Shown piece by piece: positions 1 to 5,611 of a stretch of 10,897 nucleotides of DNA. The DNA comes from JBGLNJ01 sp964353405 (GTDB lineage Bacteria; Chloroflexota; Anaerolineae; Fen-1058): positions 1 through 10,897 of the forward strand of contig CAYGWJ010000141.1 of the NCBI GenBank assembly GCA_964353405.1, written 5' to 3'. The notes under the pieces are model-generated. The model searched no databases. It saw only the letters and a program-made list of their open reading frames with translations, and was not told the origin of the DNA. A program made the translations under genes and the position numbers. Position 1 is the stretch's first letter. Each line of letters begins with the position of its first letter.

Positions 1-369
1 GCTAGACTTGGGCCGCTGGAGCGAGTTATTTGGCAATTTCGGAATGTTACCAAGTTGCTCAAACCCCCGAATAATTCCACCAGCATCACGAAAGGGCTTT
101 TGTGCTGGCAAATTGCTTGCCACTCGTTGTCCAAAGTCCAAACTAGAGGATGGCAGTATTATTCCTGGCATAGTGCTGTCATCTCGCAAACAATGAGCCA
201 AAATCTGCCACAAATCAGCAATCACATTGAGCAATGTCGTCTTGCCGCTGCCGTTCGGCCCAATCAGCAGCAGCGAATCTGGCACGCGACCGCTCCAGCT
301 ATCTTCAAAAGAGCGATCAAAATCCTGAAAGTTCCGTACGCCTTTGAGTATCACCCGTCGAATCTGCAT
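1..369 (-). CDS. AAA-type P-loop ATPase, N-terminal part (partial)
   Basis: Reading the minus strand from the ATG at 369 gives 123 open residues that run off the left edge, so only the N-terminus is present. The protein opens with MQIRRVILKGVRNFQDF, the beta-strand start typical of SMC/RecF-like and AAA_21/AAA_23 ATPases, followed by a clear Walker A GPNGSGKT at residues 37-44. Walker B, signature and any effector domain lie outside the window, so the function cannot be named; such ATPases occur in DNA repair, anti-phage defence and ABC-like systems. An AGGAG sits 7 bases upstream of the ATG and supports this start. The gene is divergent from the glycosyltransferase at 494. Its codons (ATA, TTG, AAT) look more AT-rich than those of its neighbours, which may hint at transfer, but the fragment is short. 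Confidence 0.82.
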   Translation of the reverse strand, partial: MQIRRVILKGVRNFQDFDRSFEDSWSGRVPDSLLLIGPNGSGKTTLLNVIADLWQILAHCLRDDSTMPGIILPSSSLDFGQRVASNLPAQKPFRDAGGIIRGFEQLGNIPKLPNNSLQRPKSS

Positions 370-403
370 GAGGCTACTCCTACATTTGAATCTGCTGAGG
401 GGA

Positions 404-432
404 ATTGTCGCACAAATTGCGCTACAATTCAA
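404..432 (-). promoter_or_regulatory. Candidate sigma70-type promoter for the partial ATPase
   Basis: On the minus strand a TTGAAT (-35, plus positions 427-432) and a GACAAT (-10, plus positions 404-409) are separated by exactly 17 bases. Each matches consensus at 4 of 6 bases. It would start transcription near 397, about 28 bases before the ATG at 369. Moderate to weak support. Confidence 0.4.
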
Positions 433-454
433 GTCGCCGATTGGCATCGTTTCA

Positions 455-463
455 TGGTATACT
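455..463 (+). promoter_or_regulatory. Candidate extended -10 promoter for the GT28 gene
   Basis: TGGTATACT is an extended -10 (TGN plus TATACT, 5 of 6). No convincing -35 lies 16-18 bases upstream. The predicted start near 470 would leave about 24 bases of leader, including the GGAG ribosome site at 482-485. Confidence 0.38.
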
Positions 464-493
464 TGCGCTAGAATCTTGCATGGAGAATTAGAT

Positions 494-1639
494 GTGACCA
501 AAAAGATTCTGCTCCTGATGACCGACACGGGCGGCGGGCATCGTTCTTCCGCTGAAGCTGTTCTCGAAGCCCTGCGCCGCCGTCAAATCCCCGGCTGCCA
601 GGTCGAGATGATAGATGTGCTGGCTGGCTACGCACCCTTCCCCATCAACAGACTCGACCGTCTGTACCCCTATATGACACGCTTTAGCAAGGTGACGTGG
701 GAGCCGGCCTACCGGTTCACCAACACACCCGAGCGGGCGCGCTTTCTGATGCGCACAGCCTGGCCTATCGCGCAAGAAACAGCACGAAAGGTTCTGGTGA
801 GCCATCCGGCTGAACTCATCGTCTCTTTCCACCCACTCTTCAACTACGCCATGCTCTGGGCCCAAGAAAAAGAAAACAATACAACCCCCATGGCGACCAT
901 GGTCACCGATATGGCGACCATTCACGCCATGTGGTGCACGCCCGGTATGGCGCGTTACATGGTGCCTACCCGACAGGCCGCCCGGTTGGCTGTGGGTTAT
1001 GGCATTGACCGAGACAGGATAGATGTCACTGGGCTGCCCATCAGCCGCCGTTTTTCCGAGTTGACGGGCCGACCCAAAAAAGAGGTGCGCCGCAATCTCG
1101 ATCTGGATCCCGATTTGCCCACCGTGCTCTTGATGGGGGGTGGGCAGGGAATGGGACGGATGTATCCAATCGCCCGCGCCCTGGCCTCGGTCAAAACAGA
1201 GTTTCAACTCGTCATTGTCGCCGGGCGCAATCCCTCTCTCAAGCTCCAATTGCAGATGTCAGATTGGAAGATCCCCGTACGGATCTATGGCTTTACGCGA
1301 GAGGTTCCCACACTGATGGCTGCGTCCGATGTCCTGGTGACCAAGGCCGGGCCGAGCACGGTGGCCGAAGCGATGGCCATGGGGCTGCCCATGATCATCA
1401 GCGGCTACATTCCCGGACAGGAAGACGGGAACATGAAAACCGTGGTGCGCGGCAAGGCAGGTATCTATGCGCCCAAGCCCAAGCAGATGGCGCAAACTCT
1501 GCGCGAGTGGCTCGCGCCGGACAGTAACGCTTTGGTCGAGTTCGCCCAAGCTGCTCGCAAATTGAGCCGGCCCGAAGCAGCTGAAAATGTTGCCGATGTC
1601 ATCTGCAAGCTGATGGGCTGCGGTGAGCCAGCAGCCTGA
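494..1639 (+). CDS. GT28 glycosyltransferase, MGDG synthase / diacylglycerol glucosyltransferase-like
   Basis: A 381-residue protein that probably transfers a sugar from a UDP-sugar to diacylglycerol at the inner membrane face, making glycolipid. The N-terminal half carries the MGDG-synthase signature DTGGGHRSSAEAV (residues 11-23) and SFHPLFNYAML near 111-121, the lipid-acceptor side. The C-terminal half is a GT28 nucleotide-sugar domain: the glycine-rich LLMGGGQGMG (212-221), then TKAGPSTVAEAMAMGLP (283-299) and IPGQEDGN (306-313), the UDP-sugar pocket. Length is normal for the family. The frame is open upstream to an ATG at 344, but that would run into the divergent ATPase and its promoter; a GTG at 494 has GGAG 8 bases before it and starts just before the conserved KKILLLMTDTGGGH strand. 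The acceptor and the sugar (glucose or galactose) cannot be told from sequence. MurG is a more distant alternative and lacks this N-terminal motif. Confidence 0.92.
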   Translation: MTKKILLLMTDTGGGHRSSAEAVLEALRRRQIPGCQVEMIDVLAGYAPFPINRLDRLYPYMTRFSKVTWEPAYRFTNTPERARFLMRTAWPIAQETARKVLVSHPAELIVSFHPLFNYAMLWAQEKENNTTPMATMVTDMATIHAMWCTPGMARYMVPTRQAARLAVGYGIDRDRIDVTGLPISRRFSELTGRPKKEVRRNLDLDPDLPTVLLMGGGQGMGRMYPIARALASVKTEFQLVIVAGRNPSLKLQLQMSDWKIPVRIYGFTREVPTLMAASDVLVTKAGPSTVAEAMAMGLPMIISGYIPGQEDGNMKTVVRGKAGIYAPKPKQMAQTLREWLAPDSNALVEFAQAARKLSRPEAAENVADVICKLMGCGEPAA

Positions 1640-1702
1640 TCAACGTCGAGCCAGCACACGTTTTTTACACGCTGGACCATCTCTTATGCGTGGCCCAATA
1701 AT

Positions 1703-1734
1703 AAAAAAAAGCCCCGCACCAGGCGAGGCTTTTT
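1703..1734. terminator. Two-way intrinsic terminator between GT28 gene and tRNA-Lys
   Basis: A 7-bp stem, GCCCCGC (1711-1717) with GCGAGGC (1723-1729, one G-T pair), has a 5-base loop. It is flanked by eight As (1703-1710) and five Ts (1730-1734), so each strand reads hairpin plus U-tract. It can end the glycosyltransferase transcript on plus and the tRNA transcript on minus. Confidence 0.82.
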
Positions 1735-1737
1735 CTG

Positions 1738-1809
1738 TGAGCCGTGGAGGACTCGAACCTCCAACCCTGGGCTTAAAAGGCCCCTGCTCTGCCATTGAGC
1801 TAACGGCCC
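1738..1809 (-). tRNA. tRNA-Lys (anticodon TTT)
   Basis: The minus strand folds into a complete 72-nt cloverleaf. The acceptor stem is GGGCCGT with ACGGCTC (one G-T pair), the D arm GCTC-AATGGCA-GAGC, the anticodon loop CTTTTAA with TTT at the centre, a five-base variable loop, and the T arm GGAGG-TTCGAGT-CCTCC. The discriminator base is A. The outermost anticodon-stem pair is a G-A mismatch. The 3' CCA is not encoded, since the next bases are CAG, so it must be added by tRNA nucleotidyltransferase. A strong promoter sits directly upstream and a terminator begins a few bases downstream, so it looks monocistronic. Confidence 0.95.
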
Positions 1810-1819
1810 ACGCCGCCAG

Positions 1820-1848
1820 AGTATAACACAGCGATATGTGGCTGTCAA
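1820..1848 (-). promoter_or_regulatory. Near-consensus promoter of tRNA-Lys
   Basis: On the minus strand a perfect -35 TTGACA (plus 1843-1848) lies exactly 17 bases from a -10 TATACT (plus 1820-1825, 5 of 6). Transcription would start near 1813, only a few bases before the mature tRNA 5' end at 1809. Confidence 0.82.
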
Positions 1849-1880
1849 ACAAAATCGGCCGACTTGCACCAGGCGGGCCC

Positions 1881-3233
1881 TTATTTCCAATCCGTGCCGA
1901 GGATGACCTTGATGTCAGTGTCGCCGTCGGGGTCAACACCGGTGATGACGGCCGATTCGGGCAACCCCAATACACGAGCCGCAGCACGCGCGCTCGCCAG
2001 CTTGCCGGTATAGACCACCACGAGCGATTGGGCATAGACGCGGTCTGCGCTGCCGACCGAACTCACGGACAGGTTTTGCGCTTTCAATTTCTCGGCGGCC
2101 TGCCCTGCCAGCCCGTTCGTGCGCGTGCCATTCAGCACGACAATGCCCGCTGCTTCCGCGGCCAGTTGCGCCGCCTCGTCCTCCCAAGCAACCGGCGCAC
2201 TGAAAATCCAATTGTGCAACACGGCCATTTTAGCCCGGTCGGGCACCAGCACCATCGCGCCTTGAGGTGTCGTCCAACTGCTCGTCATGGTTTCATCAAT
2301 TGAAGCCGTGCGAATGCGCGCACGCTCAATCTCACTGCCAAGCTGTGCGAGGCGCAAGAGCTGATCCAGCGTGAGATCAGTCTGAATACTGTTGCCCAGC
2401 GTCTTGGCAAGATCGCGGGCGCGCGGCAATAACTTGGGCAATAGACTGAGATTCGTCACCTTGTCACGCACCGCCAGCATCACTTGCTGCTGGCGACGCA
2501 TGCGTTCAAAGTCAGAGCTGCCATGCCGGGTGCGCGCGTATTTGAGTGCCAACGTGCCATCCAGGTGCTGCCATCCCGCCGGAATCCGCAACGGATCGTA
2601 GCCATAGTTCATATCGGGATACAGCGGGTCGTTGATCTCGCGTTCGACGTAAATGTCCACGCCGTCGATCAGATCTATGACTTGTTGAAAGGCCGCAAAG
2701 TTCACGCGCAGGTAATAGTGAATCGGCTCGCCCAGGTTGTATTGAACCGTCTTCTTGGCCAACGCGGGGCCGCCGCCGGGCGCCTGGTAAAAGTCGCCAT
2801 ACACATACGCCGTGTTGATGCGATCCAAGCCATAGCCGGGAATCTCGACCCACAAGTCGCGAGGAATGGAAAGCATCCCCGCGCTCTTGGACTCGGGGTC
2901 AACACTGACGACCATCATCGTATCCGTCCGCCACGGGCCGCTTTCACCGGGCCGCTGGTCAACACCTAGAACAAGAATATTAACCCTCTCCTTACCATTC
3001 CAACGAGGATACTCATTGTGTTCCACGCCGACACCGATGCCTCCAACAGAAGGAACACCGGCAGCCTGGCTGTTCATCCACACGCCGCGCACGACGCCAA
3101 CGATAGTCAATGCTGAAAAACACAGCGCGATGATAAAGACCAGCACGATGAATGCCAGGAGCGGTAAAGGGAACCCCGCTCTTCGCACATCATTCACAGA
3201 TCGTCGCGAGTTATTCGCGCGTATTCCACTCAT
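1881..3233 (-). CDS. LytR-CpsA-Psr (LCP) family protein with LytR_C tail
   Basis: A 450-residue membrane-anchored enzyme of the LCP family, which moves polyprenyl-phosphate-linked glycopolymers onto the cell wall or other acceptors outside the membrane. A short basic N-terminus is followed by one membrane helix (about 22-49). The LCP domain starts near 84 with NILVLGVDQR (D92, R94), then RTDTMMVVS (102-110), LSIPRDLWV (121-129), DRIN (137-140) and YARTRHGSSDFERMRRQQQ (232-250); these hold the Asp and Arg residues that bind Mg-pyrophosphate in known structures. Residues 361-447, opening GIVVLNGT and closing IKVILG, match the LytR C-terminal domain. The start has only a weak GGATGGG ribosome site but fits the helix. 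No good terminator follows, so some readthrough into the tRNA is possible. It is divergent from dnaA, and DnaA boxes lie in its leader. The glycopolymer substrate is unknown. Confidence 0.95.
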   Translation of the reverse strand: MSGIRANNSRRSVNDVRRAGFPLPLLAFIVLVFIIALCFSALTIVGVVRGVWMNSQAAGVPSVGGIGVGVEHNEYPRWNGKERVNILVLGVDQRPGESGPWRTDTMMVVSVDPESKSAGMLSIPRDLWVEIPGYGLDRINTAYVYGDFYQAPGGGPALAKKTVQYNLGEPIHYYLRVNFAAFQQVIDLIDGVDIYVEREINDPLYPDMNYGYDPLRIPAGWQHLDGTLALKYARTRHGSSDFERMRRQQQVMLAVRDKVTNLSLLPKLLPRARDLAKTLGNSIQTDLTLDQLLRLAQLGSEIERARIRTASIDETMTSSWTTPQGAMVLVPDRAKMAVLHNWIFSAPVAWEDEAAQLAAEAAGIVVLNGTRTNGLAGQAAEKLKAQNLSVSSVGSADRVYAQSLVVVYTGKLASARAAARVLGLPESAVITGVDPDGDTDIKVILGTDWK

Positions 3234-3254
3234 GACCCATCCGGCGTCAACGGT

Positions 3255-3284
3255 TTTTCCACATGATGTTATCGGTTATGCACA
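3255..3284 (+). promoter_or_regulatory. Two DnaA boxes in the dnaA-LCP gap
   Basis: TTTTCCACA (3255-3263) is a common one-mismatch DnaA box and TTATGCACA (3276-3284) fits the TTATNCACA consensus exactly. They share an orientation and lie 21 bases apart start to start, about two helical turns. The same 21-base spacing is used by two boxes downstream of dnaA. They lie between the LCP promoter and the LCP start codon and about 480 bases upstream of dnaA. Likely roles are DnaA autoregulation, the upstream half of a bipartite origin, or control of the LCP gene. Confidence 0.62.
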
Positions 3285-3301
3285 TCGAGTGATGGTGTGT
3301 G

Positions 3302-3330
3302 ATTATGCCACGAACCAATGGATTGAGCAA
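3302..3330 (-). promoter_or_regulatory. Candidate promoter of the LCP gene
   Basis: On the minus strand TTGCTC (plus 3325-3330) and CATAAT (plus 3302-3307, 5 of 6) are 17 bases apart. Predicted transcription starts near 3295, which puts both DnaA boxes inside the 5' leader, where bound DnaA could act as a roadblock. Confidence 0.48.
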
Positions 3331-3356
3331 CACAGCAATCTTAAAGATTGTGTGTT
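3329..3356. repeat. AT-rich dyad between divergent promoters
   Basis: CAATCTT (3336-3342) and AAGATTG (3344-3350) form a perfect 7-1-7 dyad. With one bulged G at 3335 the arms extend outwards, AACACA (3329-3334) against TGTGTT (3351-3356). It lies just upstream of the LCP -35 and about 25 bases upstream of the leader promoter at 3382. It could be an operator. As RNA it would be a weak AT-rich hairpin, and no gene upstream on plus needs a terminator here. Confidence 0.42.
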
Positions 3357-3381
3357 TTAAGGTCGTGAGGCTCTTAACCCA

Positions 3382-3410
3382 TTGTCAAAGATGAGGCGTT
3401 TTGGTAGAAT
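3382..3410 (+). promoter_or_regulatory. Promoter upstream of dnaA (short RNA or leader)
   Basis: TTGTCA (3382-3387, 5 of 6) and TAGAAT (3405-3410, 5 of 6) are separated by 17 bases, and TGG directly before the -10 makes it an extended -10. This is one of the best promoter matches in the window. Predicted start is near 3417. It points towards dnaA but an intrinsic terminator follows at 3471. Confidence 0.62.
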
Positions 3411-3416
3411 GTATAT

Positions 3417-3500
3417 CGCGTGTTCAATCTGGTGTAAGATTCTGGATTACAAGCGACCATGCACTCTTGGACTGACGGTTGATGTGACCGTCAGTTTTTT
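3417..3500 (+). ncRNA. Candidate short RNA or attenuated leader upstream of dnaA
   Basis: Between a good promoter (3382-3410) and a strong terminator (3471-3500) lies a unit predicted to make an RNA of about 80 nt. It has no convincing reading frame. A small 5' stem, AATCT (3426-3430) with AGATT (3437-3441), is visible in addition to the terminator hairpin. I recognise no known RNA family. It could be a free-standing small RNA or the terminated form of a dnaA leader. I did not find a clear alternative antiterminator pairing, so regulated attenuation remains unproven. Confidence 0.38.
3471..3500 (+). terminator. Strong intrinsic terminator upstream of dnaA
   Basis: A perfect 9-bp stem, ACTGACGGT (3471-3479) with ACCGTCAGT (3487-3495), has a 7-base loop and is followed by a six-T run (3495-3500). 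It works only in the plus direction, towards dnaA. No annotated gene on plus precedes it; the only visible source of transcripts is the promoter at 3382. Confidence 0.85.
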
Positions 3501-3760
3501 GCCCTCTGCCCAATCTGACACTGCGTTACAAGTTTCATAACCAGCTGCCTGCTGAGCGGGCAGTTTCACCGGCACTCTGCCTCCCCCGCGTCTGTCCGGA
3601 ATTTGATCGAGTGTAATTCGCGCGTGTTGCGTCACGCATAGATGCAGCCAGATATCACCAGTGAGTTTTTGCGCGACGGAATCATCCTATGAGTCTAGCA
3701 TACGCCACTGTGCGACAACCCTACTACTCGCCGGGCGCATCTGATCTGCAAGGAGACAAA
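3501..3760 (+). other. dnaA leader region, no gene seen
   Basis: This stretch holds no convincing gene. A CTGACA (3515-3520) with CATAAC (3536-3541) could be a poor promoter, but the 15-base spacer is short. The dnaA frame stays open from an ATG at 3689, but that start has no ribosome site. The only firm signal is the AGGAG at 3751-3755 that sets the dnaA start at 3761. No DnaA box was found here. The promoter that actually drives dnaA is therefore unclear: either a weak one in this stretch or readthrough of the terminator at 3471. Confidence 0.4.
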
Positions 3761-5119
3761 ATGAAGCCCGATCAGATTTGGCAGGCCACACTAGGTGAGT
3801 TACAATTGCAGTTGACCGGTGCCACCTATAACACCTGGCTCGGGCGTGCCAGGTTGATCTCGTACGAAGACGGCACGTTCATCATCGGCGTGCACAACGG
3901 TTACGCCAAAGACTGGCTGGAAAACCGTTTGCTCACGATGATCAAACGGACGCTCACGAACATCACCGGGCAAAGTGTGGAGGTTCGATTCGTGGTGTGG
4001 AATAAAGAACTCGACGCGGGAGACGGTGGGCCACTCCTTCAACCTGCCCCGGGCATGGCAGAACATCGCGTCCGGCCGGCGCAGACGGAACCCGCGCGCA
4101 ACGGACTGAACCCGCGCTATACCTTTGAGACTTTTGTAATGGGGCCCAGCAATCGGCTGGCCCATGCCGCGTCATTGGCTGTCGTCGAAAAACCTGCGAC
4201 TGCCTACAACCCGTTGTTCTTGTACGGCGGCGTGGGACTGGGCAAGACTCACCTCTTGCACGCCATCGGGCACGCTTCGCTGGCGCGCAACTTGGAGGTG
4301 CTTTACACCTCGTCAGAGCAATTCACGAACGATCTCATCAATGCCATCCGTAGGCAGACGACAGAAGACTTTCGCGCCAGGTACCGAACGGCAGACGTGC
4401 TGTTGATTGACGACATCCAATTCATCGCCGGCAAAGAAGCCACGCAGGAAGAATTCTTTCATACCTTCAACGCACTGCATATGAACGGCAAGCAAATCGT
4501 CATGACGAGCGACCGCCCGCCCAAAGCGATGAACACGCTCGAAGAGCGATTGCGCAGCCGGTGCGAGTGGGGCTTGATTGCCGACATTCAGCCGCCGGAC
4601 ATTGAGACGCGCATGGCGATTCTTCGCGCCAAGGCCGAAAGCCAGCCTATCCCGGTCTCGAATGCCGTCATCGAGCTGATCGCCCGTCAGGTACAAAGCA
4701 ACATCCGAGAACTGGAAGGCGCGCTCAACCGCGTCGTTGCTAATTCGCAGTTGACCGGCGTGCCACTCACAGTCGAGACCGCTGCGGCCACGCTGACCGA
4801 TCTGCTGGCACGTCCCGCATCGGTATCTGTGGATCAGATCATTCATCTTGTAGCCTCCTACTATGCCATTGAAGTTGCGGCCTTGTGCGGCCAAAGCCGT
4901 AGCAAAGAATTCGTGCGAGCACGGCACGTCGCCATGTTCCTGGCCCGCCAAGAAGCCGGCGCATCACTCTTGCAAATCGGCGCCGTCATGGGGGGACGGG
5001 ACCACACGACGATCATGTACGGGTCCAACAAGATCAGTCAAGAGATTGAGCAGGATGACGGACTCCGCCGCGATGTCCTTGCCATCCGTGACAGGTTGTA
5101 TCGTAGTGAACGGGCCTGA
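3761..5119 (+). CDS. dnaA: Chromosomal replication initiator protein DnaA
   Basis: A 452-residue AAA+ ATPase that binds DnaA boxes, oligomerises with ATP and opens the origin. Domain I (about 1-80) begins with the family pattern PDQIWQATLGEL and YNTWL. A short linker (about 85-118) precedes the AAA+ core, which starts RYTFETFVMGPSNRLAHAA (119-137). Walker A is GGVGLGKT (156-163), Walker B LLIDDIQ (214-220), sensor 1 MTSDRPP (248-254), the box VII region with the arginine finger EERLRSR (261-267), and sensor 2 NIRELEGALNR (314-324). The C-terminal helix-turn-helix carries VRARHVAMFLAR (385-396) and the DnaA signature GGRDHTTIMYG (411-421), whose RDHT residues contact the box. An upstream in-frame ATG at 3689 is rejected, because AAGGAG lies 5 bases before 3761 and the family N-terminus starts there. 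The gene is followed by a terminator and oriC, and the next gene is holB instead of the common dnaN. Confidence 0.98.
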   Translation: MKPDQIWQATLGELQLQLTGATYNTWLGRARLISYEDGTFIIGVHNGYAKDWLENRLLTMIKRTLTNITGQSVEVRFVVWNKELDAGDGGPLLQPAPGMAEHRVRPAQTEPARNGLNPRYTFETFVMGPSNRLAHAASLAVVEKPATAYNPLFLYGGVGLGKTHLLHAIGHASLARNLEVLYTSSEQFTNDLINAIRRQTTEDFRARYRTADVLLIDDIQFIAGKEATQEEFFHTFNALHMNGKQIVMTSDRPPKAMNTLEERLRSRCEWGLIADIQPPDIETRMAILRAKAESQPIPVSNAVIELIARQVQSNIRELEGALNRVVANSQLTGVPLTVETAAATLTDLLARPASVSVDQIIHLVASYYAIEVAALCGQSRSKEFVRARHVAMFLARQEAGASLLQIGAVMGGRDHTTIMYGSNKISQEIEQDDGLRRDVLAIRDRLYRSERA

Positions 5120-5136
5120 ATGATCAGATCGCGCTT

Positions 5137-5167
5137 GGGCCGGGAGGCAGTGATCCCGGCCCTTTTT
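5137..5167 (+). terminator. Intrinsic terminator of dnaA
   Basis: A perfect 9-bp GC-rich stem, GGGCCGGGA (5137-5145) with TCCCGGCCC (5154-5162), has an 8-base loop and is followed by TTTTT (5163-5167). It starts 18 bases after the dnaA stop codon and separates dnaA transcription from the origin. Confidence 0.9.
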
Positions 5168-5252
5168 GTTTGTGTTGACTGGCCTAAATCACACAATATC
5201 CCTTATGTAAAACCCAATTCTCATATCGTGGCGTATACTTTTACAGCCCTGT

Positions 5253-5285
5253 ACTGTGGAAAACCAGCCAATAACTGTGGAAAAC
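5253..5285 (-). repeat. Pair of 12-bp direct repeats holding DnaA boxes
   Basis: ACTGTGGAAAAC occurs at 5253-5264 and 5274-5285. Each contains TGTGGAAAA, the complement of the DnaA box TTTTCCACA. The repeats are 21 bases apart start to start, so two DnaA molecules would sit on the same helical face about two turns apart. Confidence 0.78.
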
Positions 5286-5295
5286 AAACTCTATT

Positions 5296-5319
5296 TGGGG
5301 ATAACTATAGTTATGTAAA
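5296..5319. repeat. 14-bp palindrome flanked by inverted box-like 9-mers
   Basis: ATAACTATAGTTAT (5301-5314) is a perfect palindrome. Its left arm belongs to TGGGGATAA, which reads TTATCCCCA on minus (one mismatch to TTATCCACA). Its right arm begins TTATGTAAA on plus (5311-5319). The two 9-mers therefore face outwards from the dyad. Confidence 0.5.
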
Positions 5320-5401
5320 TACTGTTGCGAAATTGATATGCCACATATGGGGGCAAGCAAAATAGATCAATCCCAAATATGGTGAAGCTTTAATAAACTC
5401 C

Positions 5402-5418
5402 ATGCAACAATTTTGCAT
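5402..5418. repeat. Small inverted repeat in oriC
   Basis: ATGCAA (5402-5407) and TTGCAT (5413-5418) flank a 5-base CAATT centre. It lies in the most AT-rich part of the gap. It may be a protein site or a weak hairpin, and no specific function is evident. Confidence 0.35.
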
Positions 5419-5541
5419 TAGACCAAATCAAGTCAATAGTTGACAGCCTGTCCACATTGGCGGCAGATTAGAAACCAGGGTGTTACCCAAGTCTTGGGGA
5501 TAGCAGACGGCGACAAGGCCACATCTGGGGTATCACTGACT

Positions 5542-5584
5542 TTATCCTACTTTTCCACAGCCCCTACTAATACTACTATTCTTA
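5542..5584 (+). promoter_or_regulatory. DnaA box plus DnaA-trio (basal unwinding element)
   Basis: The order is TTATCCTAC (5542-5550, a degenerate box), TTTTCCACA (5551-5559, a good box), a GCCC cluster (5560-5563), and triplets CTA CTA ATA CTA CTA TTC TTA (5564-5584). On the complementary strand, read 3' to 5' away from the box, these are GAT GAT TAT GAT GAT AAG AAT. The DnaA-trio motif of Bacillus subtilis is 3'-(G/A)A(T/A)-5' repeated next to a GC cluster and a DnaA box; five of seven triplets here fit fully and all seven have the central A. AT-rich ATATTAA follows at 5588-5594. DnaA would load from the box on to this strand and open the duplex towards holB. Confidence 0.8.
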
Positions 5585-5611
5585 CAGATATTAACCTGAA
5601 CAGGAGTATTC

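Larger units (their letters stand above)
5168..5611. other. Putative chromosomal origin (oriC) between dnaA and holB
   Basis: About 440 bases without a credible gene, clearly AT-richer than the flanking coding DNA and directly downstream of dnaA. It contains two ACTGTGGAAAAC repeats (DnaA boxes on the minus strand), a plus-strand TTTTCCACA next to a DnaA-trio-like run, near-match boxes (TGGGGATAA at 5296-5304 on minus; CTGTCCACA at 5448-5456 on plus), a 14-bp perfect palindrome and a smaller inverted repeat. A 9-mer TTATGTAAA occurs twice (5203-5211, 5311-5319) and TTGGGGATA twice (5295-5303, 5494-5502). A consensus TTGACA at 5440-5445 lacks a good -10. Position, base composition, box cluster and unwinding element agree with oriC; GC skew over the whole chromosome would decide it. 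Confidence 0.8.

Noticed and set aside
55..471. 138-residue plus-strand reading frame
   Set aside because: It is antisense to the ATPase with a clear P-loop and shows no domain.
344..493. N-terminal extension of the GT28 glycosyltransferase from ATG 344
   Set aside because: It would overlap the divergent ATPase start and both candidate promoters, has no family similarity, and the GTG at 494 has a good ribosome site.
488..1249. 253-residue minus-strand reading frame
   Set aside because: Shadow of the glycosyltransferase gene; the His- and Gly-rich translation is typical of antisense reading.
1716..1875. 10-base GCACCAGGCG present twice, 150 bases apart, flanking the tRNA
   Set aside because: Considered as attachment-site remnants, but the match is short and GC-rich, one copy is part of the terminator hairpin, and no integrase or mobile gene is present.
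3447..3635. 62-residue minus-strand reading frame in the dnaA upstream region
   Set aside because: It crosses the terminator hairpin, has no ribosome site that I can see and no recognisable motif.
3689..3760. N-terminal extension of DnaA from ATG 3689
   Set aside because: No ribosome site, no resemblance to DnaA domain I, and a good AAGGAG site precedes the ATG at 3761.
5120..5365. 81-residue plus-strand reading frame after dnaA
   Set aside because: It runs through the dnaA terminator and both ACTGTGGAAAAC DnaA-box repeats and has no recognisable protein features.
5440..5469. Consensus -35 TTGACA in oriC as a holB promoter
   Set aside because: The best -10 at proper spacing (CAGATT) matches only 3 of 6 bases, and it is about 170 bases from holB.
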